This document shows positions 8,169 to 16,323 of a stretch of 64,000 bases of DNA, one piece after another. The stretch covers positions 6,820,001 to 6,884,000 of the forward strand of contig NZ_JAUSZD010000002.1 of NCBI RefSeq assembly GCF_030817275.1, written 5' to 3'. Position 1 is the first letter of the stretch. The number at the start of each line of letters is the position of its first letter. The position numbers and the translations under genes were made by a program. Source of the DNA: Paenibacillus sp. V4I7 (GTDB lineage: Bacteria; Bacillota; Bacilli; Paenibacillales; NBRC-103111). The notes under the pieces were generated by a model. The model was not told where the DNA came from and did no database searches. It worked only from the letters and a program-made list of their open reading frames with translations.

Positions 8169-9968
8169 GCTACTGAACCTCCTGTCTCGACGTTGTTTAC
8201 AAAAGGCAGAACAAGACGCATGGTGGTACCGCTTTCAATCACACTATTGATTTCCAAACGATAAGGCGTACCATACACCAGCTCGATTCTCCTTACAACA
8301 CTGCGAACCCCGAGACTTTCTCGCCCATCTGAGCGCTGCGGCAAAGAGGAGCCCTGGAAGCCCAGTATTTGCGAAACGTCCACTCCGTCCATACCGCAGC
8401 CATTATCCGTAACTTCAATCTCAAGAAAGCCATCGCGACTGCTCGCTTTAATCAACAGCACTTTTTGCGACACTTTGTTGCGAAAGGCATGCATAAACAC
8501 GTTTTCTACCAAGGGTTGGAGAAGAGAACGCATAACCTGGCCATTTAGGACATCATCATCCGCTTGAATAATCGTCTCCAAGTCCGTTTCAAAGAGCTCC
8601 TTCTGCACCTTCAAATAGTTACGGATCTGCTGAAGTTCTTCCCTCACAGTAGTTAGGGTACGCACAGGCATCAACGAATACTTGAGCATCTCCGATATGG
8701 CCGCGATCAAGGCCGCTGTTTCGGTCTCGTCTTGCAGATAAAGCTTCCAATAAATTTCGTTAAACATATTATGCAGAAAATGTGGATTCAATTGGGCTTG
8801 AAGAGCTTTAAGCTCCGCTTCCTTCTCACTTAACTGCGTCAAATACACTTCCTTAATTAGCCTGCCGACTTGCTCGGCCATTGCGTTAAAGCTCTCTCCG
8901 ATATAAGCCAGCTCATCTTTGGTTCGAATCTCAATGCGCGTATCAAAATCGCCAGATCTTACTTTGCGCAGACCCTGCAGCAAATCCTTGAGCGGCCGCA
9001 GCAGATTGCCCGTGGAGAGTACGATCAACACACTGGTTAGAAAAATGCTGATCAGACCAGAGTATACGATTTTCTGAAATAATTCCCGATTCTTGCTTTG
9101 AATAGCCGCAAGCGAAGTTCCGCTGACCAGCTTGAAGGAAGTCACCTGCGACTGTCCTTGAACGAACAAATGCTGATCCATGGTCTGAGTTTCATTTAAA
9201 TTTTTCAGCCGTTCCCGTTTATCTACCGAACTCTCCGGCGAATTGCTAAATAACAGCTCATTATTCTTATTGAACAAATAGACTTCGCCCTCTCCATTCT
9301 TCGTTAGTTCCTTAAGAGAACCTGAGAAAAACGACTCGTCAAAAGCCATCACGAGCACACCATACGTGTTCAAATCACTATTTTTCATCCATCGGGCCAC
9401 AATGATTGTGTTTCTGAACCCGCTTGGTTCAACGGAAGATGAGAGCGGCATGCTCATCCATACGAGATCCCCATAGGTTTCGTTGATTTTAGAACGAATG
9501 ACGCTGAATACATTCTCATCCGGCACATTTATTGACGAGGTGGTATAGCTGAAATAAGAAGGATTCCCTTTGAGGTCATATAAGTACATACCGGTAATGT
9601 AGGGCGCATCGGATTTAATCTGGAAAATCTGTTCTTCGATTTGCCTTTTATTATAATACAGATTAAATGGATCGGAATCTTCACTTGTATTGATCCGTGT
9701 AATAACCTTTTCGATTTCAGGATTAAATACAACCGTTTGTGAGATCCGTACAACCTCTTGCACTTTTAGATCCATCTTCGCCAGTGCCTCTTCGTTCGTA
9801 CTCGAGAACTGCTTACTGATTTCTTCTTCAAACAGTGACAAGTTATAGCGATAAGTTAAATAGCCTGTTACACCGAAGGTCAGCAATATGATGACGGATA
9901 GGCTCAGAATCAGTTTTACCCTGAAGCTGGCGGTTAATGCTTAGTAAAAGTCGACTCCATGATCTCAT
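8165..9968 (-). CDS. YesM-like sensor histidine kinase with apparent N-terminal frameshift
   Basis: The intact frame covers 8165-9886 and begins only at a TTG inside the first membrane helix. It encodes an extracellular sensor region (to about residue 280), a second helix (IFLTSVLIVLSTGNLL), a HAMP domain, a His-kinase phosphoacceptor region LNPHFLHNMFNEIYW, and an ATPase domain (LLQPLVENVFMHA; EVTDNGCGMDG). Upstream, an ATG at 9968 with AGGGG eight bases before it opens MRSWSRLLLSINRQ in another frame. Removing one base near 9926 joins this to FRVKLILSLSVIILLTFG and restores a normal cytoplasmic tail and full helix. I infer a one-base frameshift (mutation or sequencing error); otherwise the protein lacks half its first helix. 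Confidence 0.8.
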
Positions 9969-10069
9969 CTCATTAACCCCTATATCTTAGTATTGGCCAG
10001 TCCCTTGACGACATTATAGCAACAACATTCGTGTTCCTGCCATCCTTTTAGTCACAAAGGAAGAAATTG

Positions 10070-10104
10070 AAAAAAGTTTAGTTCATCGATCATGAACTAA
10101 ACTT
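10070..10104 (-). terminator. Terminator of the YiaA/YiaB-like gene
   Basis: Perfect 13-base arms (10074-10086 and 10092-10104) with a five-base loop; on the minus strand the stem is followed by six T. Confidence 0.8.
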
Positions 10105-10123
10105 CTTGGTAAAGTGCTGTGTG

Positions 10124-10585
10124 CTACAGCTCTTCGAATTTATTTTCGGATTTATTTTCAATCGGCTGCAGGAGCTCATCATCGTTATTGTCACGCACCG
10201 TTTTTTGGAGAACAAAGGAAGACATCGTCAGGAACAAGGCCGTAACAGCGTAATAGCCTTTGACAGAAAGCAGCTGCTCTAGATTAATTATGCCGATAAA
10301 CATACCCAGAAGCGCTAGAGCGAAAGAGCTCCATGCCAAGAAGGTGAAAGCCGCTGTATTGCGTTTGCGTGAACCGTAGCCATCCTCCAAATTATCACGA
10401 ATGACCTTCTGTAAGACAAAAGCCGACATCGTGAGAAATAACGCGCAGACGGCGAAATAACCTTTGACACTCAGTGATTCTTCCAATGTATAAATCCCGA
10501 TGAACATCGCCAGGAATGCCCCAATGAATGATGCCCATGCCATAAAAGTGAATGCTGTCGTATTCCGTCTCCGATTATCCATCAT
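10124..10585 (-). CDS. YiaA/YiaB-like membrane protein with internal duplication
   Basis: 153 residues made of two clear copies of one unit. RRNTTAFTFMAWASF...LSVKGYFAVCALFLTMS and KRNTAAFTFLAWSSF...LSVKGYYAVTALFLTMS are followed by FVLQKVIRDN and FVLQKTVRDN. Each unit has two predicted membrane helices, giving four in total, with a charged C-terminal tail. This matches the two-helix YiaA/YiaB family, whose function is unknown to me. GGGGG lies nine bases before the first of two adjacent ATG codons. It is transcribed alone, ending in a strong terminator. Confidence 0.8.
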   Translation of the reverse strand: MMDNRRRNTTAFTFMAWASFIGAFLAMFIGIYTLEESLSVKGYFAVCALFLTMSAFVLQKVIRDNLEDGYGSRKRNTAAFTFLAWSSFALALLGMFIGIINLEQLLSVKGYYAVTALFLTMSSFVLQKTVRDNNDDELLQPIENKSENKFEEL

Positions 10586-10812
10586 CTCAGAAAGCCCCCT
10601 GTGGTTGCTGCCGCAACGCTTTAGTGTCTTGCTCTTGTTACATAGTATATGAGATAGCTCTCCTCCCAGATAGTACTATTTGCCAATAGTACCCAATGCT
10701 TCATCTAAGACACGAATTACATCATTCTTGAGCAGAGTGCTTGTAAGGATTGATGCAAAGCAGGTTACGCCGCTCAAGACGTAGAAAGCATCCACTGGCT
10801 TATCCGGGTAAT

Positions 10813-10829
10813 GTTGTACGTTGTACAAC
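10813..10829. repeat. Solo copy of the 17-bp GTTGTAC palindrome
   Basis: GTTGTACGTTGTACAAC: seven-base perfect arms around a three-base loop, identical to the last unit of the four-unit copy at 44664-44680. It is followed by TTCCGCCTTCC, resembling the TTGCCTTCCT that follows the last unit of the long copies, so it may be a remnant of a longer element. Confidence 0.75.
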
Positions 10830-10861
10830 TTCCGCCTTCCCCCCTACCCCAACATATCAAA

Positions 10862-10900
10862 AATAACCCGTTCGAGTGTTGACTCAGCACGGGTTTTCTT
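10862..10900 (-). terminator. Terminator of the small membrane-protein pair
   Basis: AACCCGT (10865-10871) pairs with ACGGGTT (10889-10895), with an inner GAGT/ACTC stem; on the minus strand it is followed by a T-rich tail. It lies 20 bases beyond the stop of the gene at 10923. Confidence 0.6.
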
Positions 10901-10922
10901 CTGGTTTTTTCCCAGCAAAAAT

Positions 10923-11381
10923 TCATTCACATATGGCTACACCAAAGGCATGATGCTCCCAGAAGACAGCCTGAATGTGCTTGGTTTCCTCTTTCTCACA
11001 GGCGACAAGCACAATAACTTCCGTCATTTTATCTCGGGATGGGAGAAGATTCGCTTTCTTCCTTTTTTTATGAGCAATATCAATTAAGACTCCAATGGTG
11101 AAACCCACAACAGCGCCAATAAAGCCCCAAAGAATGGCCCCTCCTTTTAAAATAAAGCCATAGGAAGAGCCAATTACAGTAAGCGCCGTTGCCAGGGCAG
11201 TCCCGGCATCAAATAAACTAACGCCATCGGAGCGATGGATCGTGTCGAACATCTTCGGTTTATTGGGTCTCCCCTGCAATGAAACCGCATAAATGTGTTC
11301 CTTTGGGATACCCGCCTCTTCAAGGGCCGTTATCGCCAGCTCCAAATAGATCGAATGTTCAAATGATGCGATTACATGCAT
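10923..11381 (-). CDS. Hypothetical membrane protein with glycine-rich helices
   Basis: 152 residues. The start at 11381 has GAGGGTG a few bases before the ATG; the open frame extends further upstream but overlaps the preceding gene. The soluble N-terminal part (MHVIASFEHSIYLELAITAL) could form an alpha-beta fold of ACT-like size. Residues about 70-115 form two membrane helices rich in Gly and Ala (GGAILWGFIGAVVGFTIGVL), followed by a basic KKRKK segment and a soluble tail. I do not recognise a named family. It starts 10 bases after the gene upstream, so the two are probably cotranscribed and may work together. Confidence 0.7.
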   Translation of the reverse strand: MHVIASFEHSIYLELAITALEEAGIPKEHIYAVSLQGRPNKPKMFDTIHRSDGVSLFDAGTALATALTVIGSSYGFILKGGAILWGFIGAVVGFTIGVLIDIAHKKRKKANLLPSRDKMTEVIVLVACEKEETKHIQAVFWEHHAFGVAICE

Positions 11382-11391
11382 GGTGTCACCC

Positions 11392-12165
11392 TCATTTTCG
11401 AAGCGAAGATTTAGGAAATGGAAATTGGGGATGCTGATAGTCCTCTTGCAGCATGCAAACCTGTTCGTGATCAAATAGCTTGTTATATTCTACCGTATTT
11501 ACATAAGCATCATAGGCGGAAAAACCGTAAAGAGAGGGTAAAAATATAATCCAATGCATATTCACTACACGACCCGACTGCGTTAAATCCCACATGAGTA
11601 AATAGTGAATTCCTTCGAGCAAATGAGACCAATAGGAAAGCAAAATCCAGGTCCCCAGTATAAAAAAAGCATTGATTATCCGATGGGAGTAAAGCTGACC
11701 CATTCCCGGCATTAACAGAGACCAGACCATCGCTAACCATGGCGAGCGTTTATCTAGGTAGTTAATTTCCATACCAGCCATTTTGAAAGAATTAATCGGG
11801 GCATTCTCCCTTTTGGCCAAAATAAATTGATGATTCAAATCCACGGAAGTTCGATAGCTGTCGTAGATCGCAAATAAATAAACAGGTGCATAAAGTGACA
11901 TCCACCGAATATTGAGCACCTCATTCGCTTGCTCGAATTGACCAGTGAAGGTGTATACGATCGCTTCGTTCAAATGCATCTGGGTATTAATGAACATTTC
12001 CCATCCAATGAGGATAAAGCCGCGAAAGTACTTAGATAGCAGTAAATGACCAAAGCCCGGAAAGGCTGCGGACCACCATACAATAATGAGTGGATTGCGT
12101 GAATGCAACTGGGTAATCCCTAATAAACCGACAAAAGCAATTTGACGGCGTGGCTTGGTTCTCAT
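11392..12165 (-). CDS. Hypothetical polytopic membrane protein
   Basis: About 257 residues with about six predicted helices. It contains two related segments, FPGFGHLLLSKYFRGFILIGWE (residues about 33-54, given here as FPGFGHLLL and YFRGFILIGW) and MPGMGQLYSHRIINAFFILG. These suggest an internal duplication of a TM2-like Pro-Gly-x-Gly-(H/Q)-Leu unit. AAGG lies nine bases before the ATG at 12165. The function is unknown. Tight linkage to the next gene suggests a two-component membrane assembly, but nothing in the sequence shows its role. Confidence 0.7.
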   Translation of the reverse strand: MRTKPRRQIAFVGLLGITQLHSRNPLIIVWWSAAFPGFGHLLLSKYFRGFILIGWEMFINTQMHLNEAIVYTFTGQFEQANEVLNIRWMSLYAPVYLFAIYDSYRTSVDLNHQFILAKRENAPINSFKMAGMEINYLDKRSPWLAMVWSLLMPGMGQLYSHRIINAFFILGTWILLSYWSHLLEGIHYLLMWDLTQSGRVVNMHWIIFLPSLYGFSAYDAYVNTVEYNKLFDHEQVCMLQEDYQHPQFPFPKSSLRK

Positions 12166-12238
12166 GTGCAGCATCCTTATGAATCAGTTTCCAATAATGC
12201 TATTATCTTCTTTCAAATGTAAGATATACATTTCGGAT

Positions 12239-12271
12239 TTGACAATTGATTTTTAGTACCGTATAGTACTA
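12239..12271 (+). promoter_or_regulatory. tetR promoter with overlapping operator
   Basis: TTGACA (12239-12244), 17 bases, TATAGT (12262-12267). The palindrome TAGTAC-N6-GTACTA (12254-12271) covers the -10 box. Seven bases past the -10 box is the ATG itself (12275), and no ribosome site precedes it, so the transcript is probably leaderless. Confidence 0.8.
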
Positions 12272-12274
12272 TTT

Positions 12275-12856
12275 ATGAAAAAACAAAAGAAATTAACCAA
12301 CCGTGATCTTGTGATTCAAGTGGCAACAGACTTGTTCTTGACGAAAGGCTATTTAGCAACCAGCATGGACGAAATCGTCGCAGTGAGCAAAGTATCCAAA
12401 ACGAATATTTATTATTATTTCAAACGTAAAGAAGACCTGCTAGCAGCAATTCTTGAACAGCTTATACACACCTATAACGAGATGATCCAGAAGACCGTGT
12501 CACGTTCGGAAATAAGTGTGCAGGAGCGCTTCACCGCTCTCCTACAAGTGCTGACAGGACTTGAATGGACTTCATTAGGCGGGTGCCCGTTTCTCACTCT
12601 CTATACACAGATGCCGCAGGATGCAGACGTACTGCGGGATAAAGTGAGCGTTTTTTTTCGGGAACAAATGCTTACAGTGGAAGCCCTGCTCGTCGAGGGC
12701 GTTCGTAACAAGGAGTTTTCATCCACCCTCCCGACAAAAGCCACCGCTCAATTGATCGTTTCGACGATTGAAGGCGGGCTGTTCCTACAGCATGCAAACC
12801 AAGATCCAGCCATGTTGGATCAAACTCTTTCTACTTTAGCCATGTTGCTAAAGTAA
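12275..12856 (+). CDS. TetR/AcrR-family transcriptional regulator
   Basis: 193 residues. The N-terminal TetR helix-turn-helix reads LVIQVATDLFLTKGYLATSM then VSKVSKTNIYYYFKRKEDLLAA, followed by a ligand-binding domain with a GGCPF segment near residue 105, as in YxaF/LmrA-type members. It probably represses itself and the downstream fusion enzyme through the two identical-arm operators at 12254-12271 and 12873-12890. The ATG starts where transcription is predicted to begin, with no Shine-Dalgarno sequence. The effector is unknown. Confidence 0.92.
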   Translation: MKKQKKLTNRDLVIQVATDLFLTKGYLATSMDEIVAVSKVSKTNIYYYFKRKEDLLAAILEQLIHTYNEMIQKTVSRSEISVQERFTALLQVLTGLEWTSLGGCPFLTLYTQMPQDADVLRDKVSVFFREQMLTVEALLVEGVRNKEFSSTLPTKATAQLIVSTIEGGLFLQHANQDPAMLDQTLSTLAMLLK

Positions 12857-12869
12857 TTTTTTTAATCAC

Positions 12870-12893
12870 AATTAGTACTGATGAGTACTAATT
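12870..12893. promoter_or_regulatory. Second TetR operator
   Basis: Perfect 10-base arms AATTAGTACT and AGTACTAATT around GATG. It contains the same TAGTAC-N6-GTACTA core as the site over the tetR promoter and lies between tetR and the fusion gene. Confidence 0.75.
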
Positions 12894-12917
12894 AACAATG
12901 AAGGGCAGGCAATTAAA

Positions 12918-14792
12918 ATGACACATATTTTCATCACAGGCGGTACAGGGTTCATAGGAACACAAACATTAGAGCAGCTATCCCGTGAGGATCATACCGT
13001 TTCGGTGCTCGTTCGTTCCAAAGCTCGATGGGAGCAGATCCGCAAACAATTAGGTTGGCTCAGCCGTGATGGTCAGAGGGAAACTAGCGTGGGAAATGAG
13101 CGATTTTCCCCGGTTATAGGAGATTTAAGCTTACCCGGCCTTGGATTAAGCGCACCTGACATGGCGTCAGTGCTAACGGCAGATGTAATCATTCACGCGG
13201 GTGGACCGATGGATATTCGGATCGGGGAGTCCGAGGCCCGTGCGGTTTTCCTGCAAGCCGCCGAGGAATTGCTAAGTTTGGCTTCGCAAATTCAAACTCG
13301 CAAGGGTTTGCAGCATTTCATCCATCTTGTCGGCTTCAAAAGTCCCTTTACAGATGATAATTTCCACGATCCAGCACCTATCATCGCTAGTTTAGAGCAG
13401 GAATCTCCTTACGAGACCATGAAATTTCTAGCTGATTTGCGCATTCGCCAAGGAGCGAAGCAGCTCAGTTTTCCTCTATCTGTCATCCATCCAAGCATTG
13501 TCATTGGCAGTTCCGAGCACGGGGACACCCCGCAAACAGGCGGACTAGGTATTCTCGTACGAGCCACTGGGCGTAGGTTGATGAGCGTCGTACCCGGCGG
13601 TAAATCCCATTGGCTTCCACTTGTTCATGTTAATCACGCCGCCGAGTTCATTAGCGCTCTGGCGAAGGAATCGAATCCCGTTAGCCAAACTTACTACTTA
13701 CTGGATGATAAGAAGCAAAGTCCCTCGATGACAGAGCTCGTGTCAGGCATAGCCAAGGAACTGCGTGTCCGTAAACCATGGGGAGCAATCTCACCTAAAT
13801 GGTTATCAAAGGTTCTTGGGAGTCCGCTTGGACGGAAAATCGGAATCCCTAAGGAGTCCCTCGATTTTATCGTAAACGTCAATCAGGCTTATCCCCTAAC
13901 TGCCGCACAAGACATGCAGCGGAAGTACGGATTGGAGCACGCGATAAACGCCTCGATTATGCCCTATACCATCTCGGATCTTGACTTTCGTCTCGTTCAT
14001 TCCCACTCTCAGGCAGATGGCTATATACGGGGTAAAAGAGGGCCTTTGGCCACACTGGAACGACTGGGATCAGACAAGGGGAAGCCTCCGATCTTGTTCG
14101 TTCACGGCACTCTAAGCGGAGCTGATTGCTTGCTCCCGCTAGCTGAACAATTCCCTGAGTCTTCCGTCTGCCTGGTCGATCTCCCAGGCTTCGGTCGTTC
14201 GCCCTATCACCACGGTGCGGACGTGATAGAGGGGCATACCGAATCGCTTGTCCAGGCGATTCGGTCTTTCAAGACCCCGGTTACGCTCGTGGGGCACTCG
14301 CTGGGCGGACTGCTTGCCGCCCACGCCTATGCTCGCGTACCGGAACAGATCCACAGGCTGCATCTGCTGCAGCCTGTACTGCACAGCGCTGCGCGGAGGT
14401 TCCGCAGCGCGCGAATCAACGAAGCCGCGCTGCGCATGCTGCGCGCGGCTAACTTGCGGAAGCAGCTGCTCGCGCAAGGCTGCTTCACGGACATAAGTGA
14501 CATATCGCCTGCGTATGTCACTTATGTCCTGGCCGAGCTGCAGTCGCCGCGTGTGCGGAAGACGACTGCGGAGACCCTCTCTGCGCTGACGCGCGCAGAG
14601 AGCTTCACACTGCAGCAGCAGGGTGTGCCGCTGCAGTGTGAGCCCTCGATCCTGTGGGGAACCCAGGATCGGGCGTACCACCTGCCGGAGCGCTTTCGCT
14701 CCGCGCGCACGACGGAGATAGCGACTGCTCACTACTTCCCTATCTCGCATCCGGCGCTGACCGCTCAGCTCCTGAGGCAGCAAGGTCTATAA
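12918..14792 (+). CDS. Fusion of extended SDR reductase and alpha/beta hydrolase
   Basis: 624 residues in two domains. Residues 1-about 370 are an extended short-chain dehydrogenase with the NAD(P) motif TGGTGFIG (8-15), a YETMK catalytic Tyr-x-x-x-Lys, and similarity to thioester-reductase/epimerase types. Residues about 385-624 are an alpha/beta hydrolase. It has HGTLSG as oxyanion region, nucleophile Ser461 in GHSLGG, Asp584 in GTQDRAY and His611 in SHPAL, a complete triad. GAAGGGCAGG precedes the ATG. TetR control suggests response to a small hydrophobic compound; the substrate is unknown. The second half is far richer in G+C than the first and is packed with inverted repeats (14238-14746). 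The protein frame stays plausible throughout. Confidence 0.88.
   Translation: MTHIFITGGTGFIGTQTLEQLSREDHTVSVLVRSKARWEQIRKQLGWLSRDGQRETSVGNERFSPVIGDLSLPGLGLSAPDMASVLTADVIIHAGGPMDIRIGESEARAVFLQAAEELLSLASQIQTRKGLQHFIHLVGFKSPFTDDNFHDPAPIIASLEQESPYETMKFLADLRIRQGAKQLSFPLSVIHPSIVIGSSEHGDTPQTGGLGILVRATGRRLMSVVPGGKSHWLPLVHVNHAAEFISALAKESNPVSQTYYLLDDKKQSPSMTELVSGIAKELRVRKPWGAISPKWLSKVLGSPLGRKIGIPKESLDFIVNVNQAYPLTAAQDMQRKYGLEHAINASIMPYTISDLDFRLVHSHSQADGYIRGKRGPLATLERLGSDKGKPPILFVHGTLSGADCLLPLAEQFPESSVCLVDLPGFGRSPYHHGADVIEGHTESLVQAIRSFKTPVTLVGHSLGGLLAAHAYARVPEQIHRLHLLQPVLHSAARRFRSARINEAALRMLRAANLRKQLLAQGCFTDISDISPAYVTYVLAELQSPRVRKTTAETLSALTRAESFTLQQQGVPLQCEPSILWGTQDRAYHLPERFRSARTTEIATAHYFPISHPALTAQLLRQQGL
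14238..14746. repeat. Chain of perfect inverted repeats inside the SDR-hydrolase gene
   Basis: Consecutive, mostly non-overlapping perfect inverted repeats (arm length): 14238-14265 (10), 14263-14276 (6), 14302-14323 (7), 14353-14377 (10), 14386-14410 (8), 14423-14450 (8), 14459-14486 (8), 14489-14529 (16), 14540-14569 (7, with an inner 4), 14577-14602 (10), 14605-14641 (12), 14647-14671 (8), 14686-14703 (7), 14715-14746 (7). Loops are 2-18 bases. All lie within the coding frame of the hydrolase domain. No comparable density is seen in the first 1.2 kb of the gene. Confidence 0.9.
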
Positions 14793-14971
14793 TCTTTAAT
14801 CACAAGAACTCGATTCTTCCTACCGCAGCGCGGCATGGTTGTCAGGGTTCTTTGCTTTTCCAGTAGACATTTTCAAGTAGACATACACCCAATTCCTTTC
14901 CTTGGAATAAGGTAAAGAAAAAGTAGGCTCGGATGTAACGCCTTTGCTTACGAAGAAAGGGAGGAACCCCT

Positions 14972-16261
14972 ATGCAAATTCACGTTATCCAGAAGGGACA
15001 GTCGTTATACCGCATTTCGCAAACGTACGGAGTGTCGGTGGATACAATCGCAGCAGCCAATGAGATGACCCCCAGCCAATCCCTGGTCATCGGACAGGCA
15101 TTGGTCATTCCGATTGTTGGCTCGTACTACTGGGTACAGCCAGGTGAAGGGCTCTATCTGATTGCCCGAAAGCTCGGAATCGACCTGCAGACCCTCGCCT
15201 CTGTCAATAGACTAACCTTGTATCAATCTTTACCTGTAGGCTTTCGCCTCTATATTCCGCCAACGCCTCGTACGCAGGCAGAAGTGAATGCTTATATAGA
15301 GCCTCGCGGGACTGACGTATCGCCCGTTCTCATTCAATCCGCCAAGGAAGCCGCTCCTCATCTTACGTACTTAGCTCCATTCAGCTTCCGCATCAATCGG
15401 GATGGCACCCTTCAAGCCCCACCGCTGGACGATCTTCGTGGGATTGCCTCGCAGCATGGCGTCACCTTGATGATGGTTGTGACCAATCTGGAAAAGGACC
15501 AATTCAGCGCTGAGCTCGGGCATATCATCCTCACCAACGATACCGTTCAGAATCGTCTGCTTCAGACCATTAAAAGCACCGCCAAACAATATGGATTCCG
15601 CGATATCCATTTCGACATTGAGCATCTGTTCCCCGATGATCGCGACGCCTACACGCGCTTCCTTCGGAAAGCAGCCGCACAAATTCATCAAGAGGGCTAC
15701 TTGATGTCTACGGCGCTCGCGCCGAAAACAAGCGCCGCTCAAACCGGCGCCTGGTACACTGCGCATGATTACAGAGCGCATGGCCAAATCGCCGATTTCG
15801 TCGTCATCATGACCTACGAGTGGGGCTACAGCGGCGGCCCCCCTATGGCTGTCTCCCCCATCGGCCCCGTGCGCAAAGTGCTAGAGTACGCCATAAGCGA
15901 GATGCCTGCTTCCAAAGTTATGATGGGCCAAAATCTGTACGGTTACGACTGGACGCTGCCCTTTGTCCCAGGGGGTGCTTATGCTAAGGCTGTTTCTCCG
16001 CAAGCGGCTATTGACCTGGCTCGCAAGCATAATGCGCAGATCCTATATGATTACACGGCGCAAGCCCCGCACTTCAACTATTGGGACGATGCTGGCAAGG
16101 AACACACCGTCTGGTTCGAGGACGCACGCTCCATTCAAGCGAAATTCCGTTTAATGAAAGAGCTCGGCTTACGCGGGATTAGTTACTGGAAGCTTGGTCT
16201 TAAATTTCCGCAAAACTGGCTGCTCCTTGAGGAAAATTTCAAAGTCGTGAAGCGATCTTAG
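14972..16261 (+). CDS. LysM-GH18 spore peptidoglycan hydrolase (YaaH/SleL-like)
   Basis: 429 residues. Two LysM domains (about 2-47 and 51-96; VIQKGQSLYRISQTYGVS and WVQPGEGLYLIARKLGI) are followed by a glycoside-hydrolase-18 barrel with the catalytic FRDIHFDIEHL motif near residue 215, the Glu being the acid. In spore formers such LysM-GH18 proteins are N-acetylglucosaminidases acting on cortex fragments during germination; length matches YaaH. There is no signal peptide, as in that family. A strong AAAGGGAGG site lies nine bases before the ATG. It is transcribed alone, ending at 16290-16323. Confidence 0.88.
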   Translation: MQIHVIQKGQSLYRISQTYGVSVDTIAAANEMTPSQSLVIGQALVIPIVGSYYWVQPGEGLYLIARKLGIDLQTLASVNRLTLYQSLPVGFRLYIPPTPRTQAEVNAYIEPRGTDVSPVLIQSAKEAAPHLTYLAPFSFRINRDGTLQAPPLDDLRGIASQHGVTLMMVVTNLEKDQFSAELGHIILTNDTVQNRLLQTIKSTAKQYGFRDIHFDIEHLFPDDRDAYTRFLRKAAAQIHQEGYLMSTALAPKTSAAQTGAWYTAHDYRAHGQIADFVVIMTYEWGYSGGPPMAVSPIGPVRKVLEYAISEMPASKVMMGQNLYGYDWTLPFVPGGAYAKAVSPQAAIDLARKHNAQILYDYTAQAPHFNYWDDAGKEHTVWFEDARSIQAKFRLMKELGLRGISYWKLGLKFPQNWLLLEENFKVVKRS

Positions 16262-16289
16262 CATCGGATTGAAGCGACGCACTCATAAA

Positions 16290-16323
16290 GAAAGGAGGAT
16301 CCCTTGGTGGACCCTCCTTTTTG
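16290..16323 (+). terminator. Terminator of the LysM-GH18 gene
   Basis: AAAGGAGG (16291-16298) pairs with CCTCCTTT (16313-16320), extended inward by GATCC-type pairing, followed by T residues. Confidence 0.85.

Larger units (their letters stand above)
10586..10922. other. Intergenic region with inverted repeat, solo palindrome and terminator
   Basis: No convincing gene. An inverted repeat GTACTATT-TGCC-AATAGTAC (10673-10692) lies upstream of the YiaA/YiaB-like gene and shares GTACTA with the TetR operators near 12260, but the spacing differs. A solo GTTGTAC palindrome (10813-10829) and a terminator (10862-10900) follow. A 40-odd codon open frame on the minus strand (about 10680-10830) has no ribosome site. 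Confidence 0.6.

Noticed and set aside
10673..10692. Third operator for the TetR regulator
   Set aside because: It shares GTACTA but the arms and spacing differ from the TAGTAC-N6-GTACTA sites.
10680..10830. Minus-strand open frame of about 45 codons ending near the solo palindrome, with coding-like composition
   Set aside because: No start signal; its length is not unlikely by chance. It could be a gene remnant, but this cannot be shown.
14139..14783. Long open frame (214 codons) on the minus strand opposite the hydrolase domain
   Set aside because: It is an antisense effect of G+C-rich codons and mirrored hairpins; no ribosome site and low-complexity Arg-rich product.
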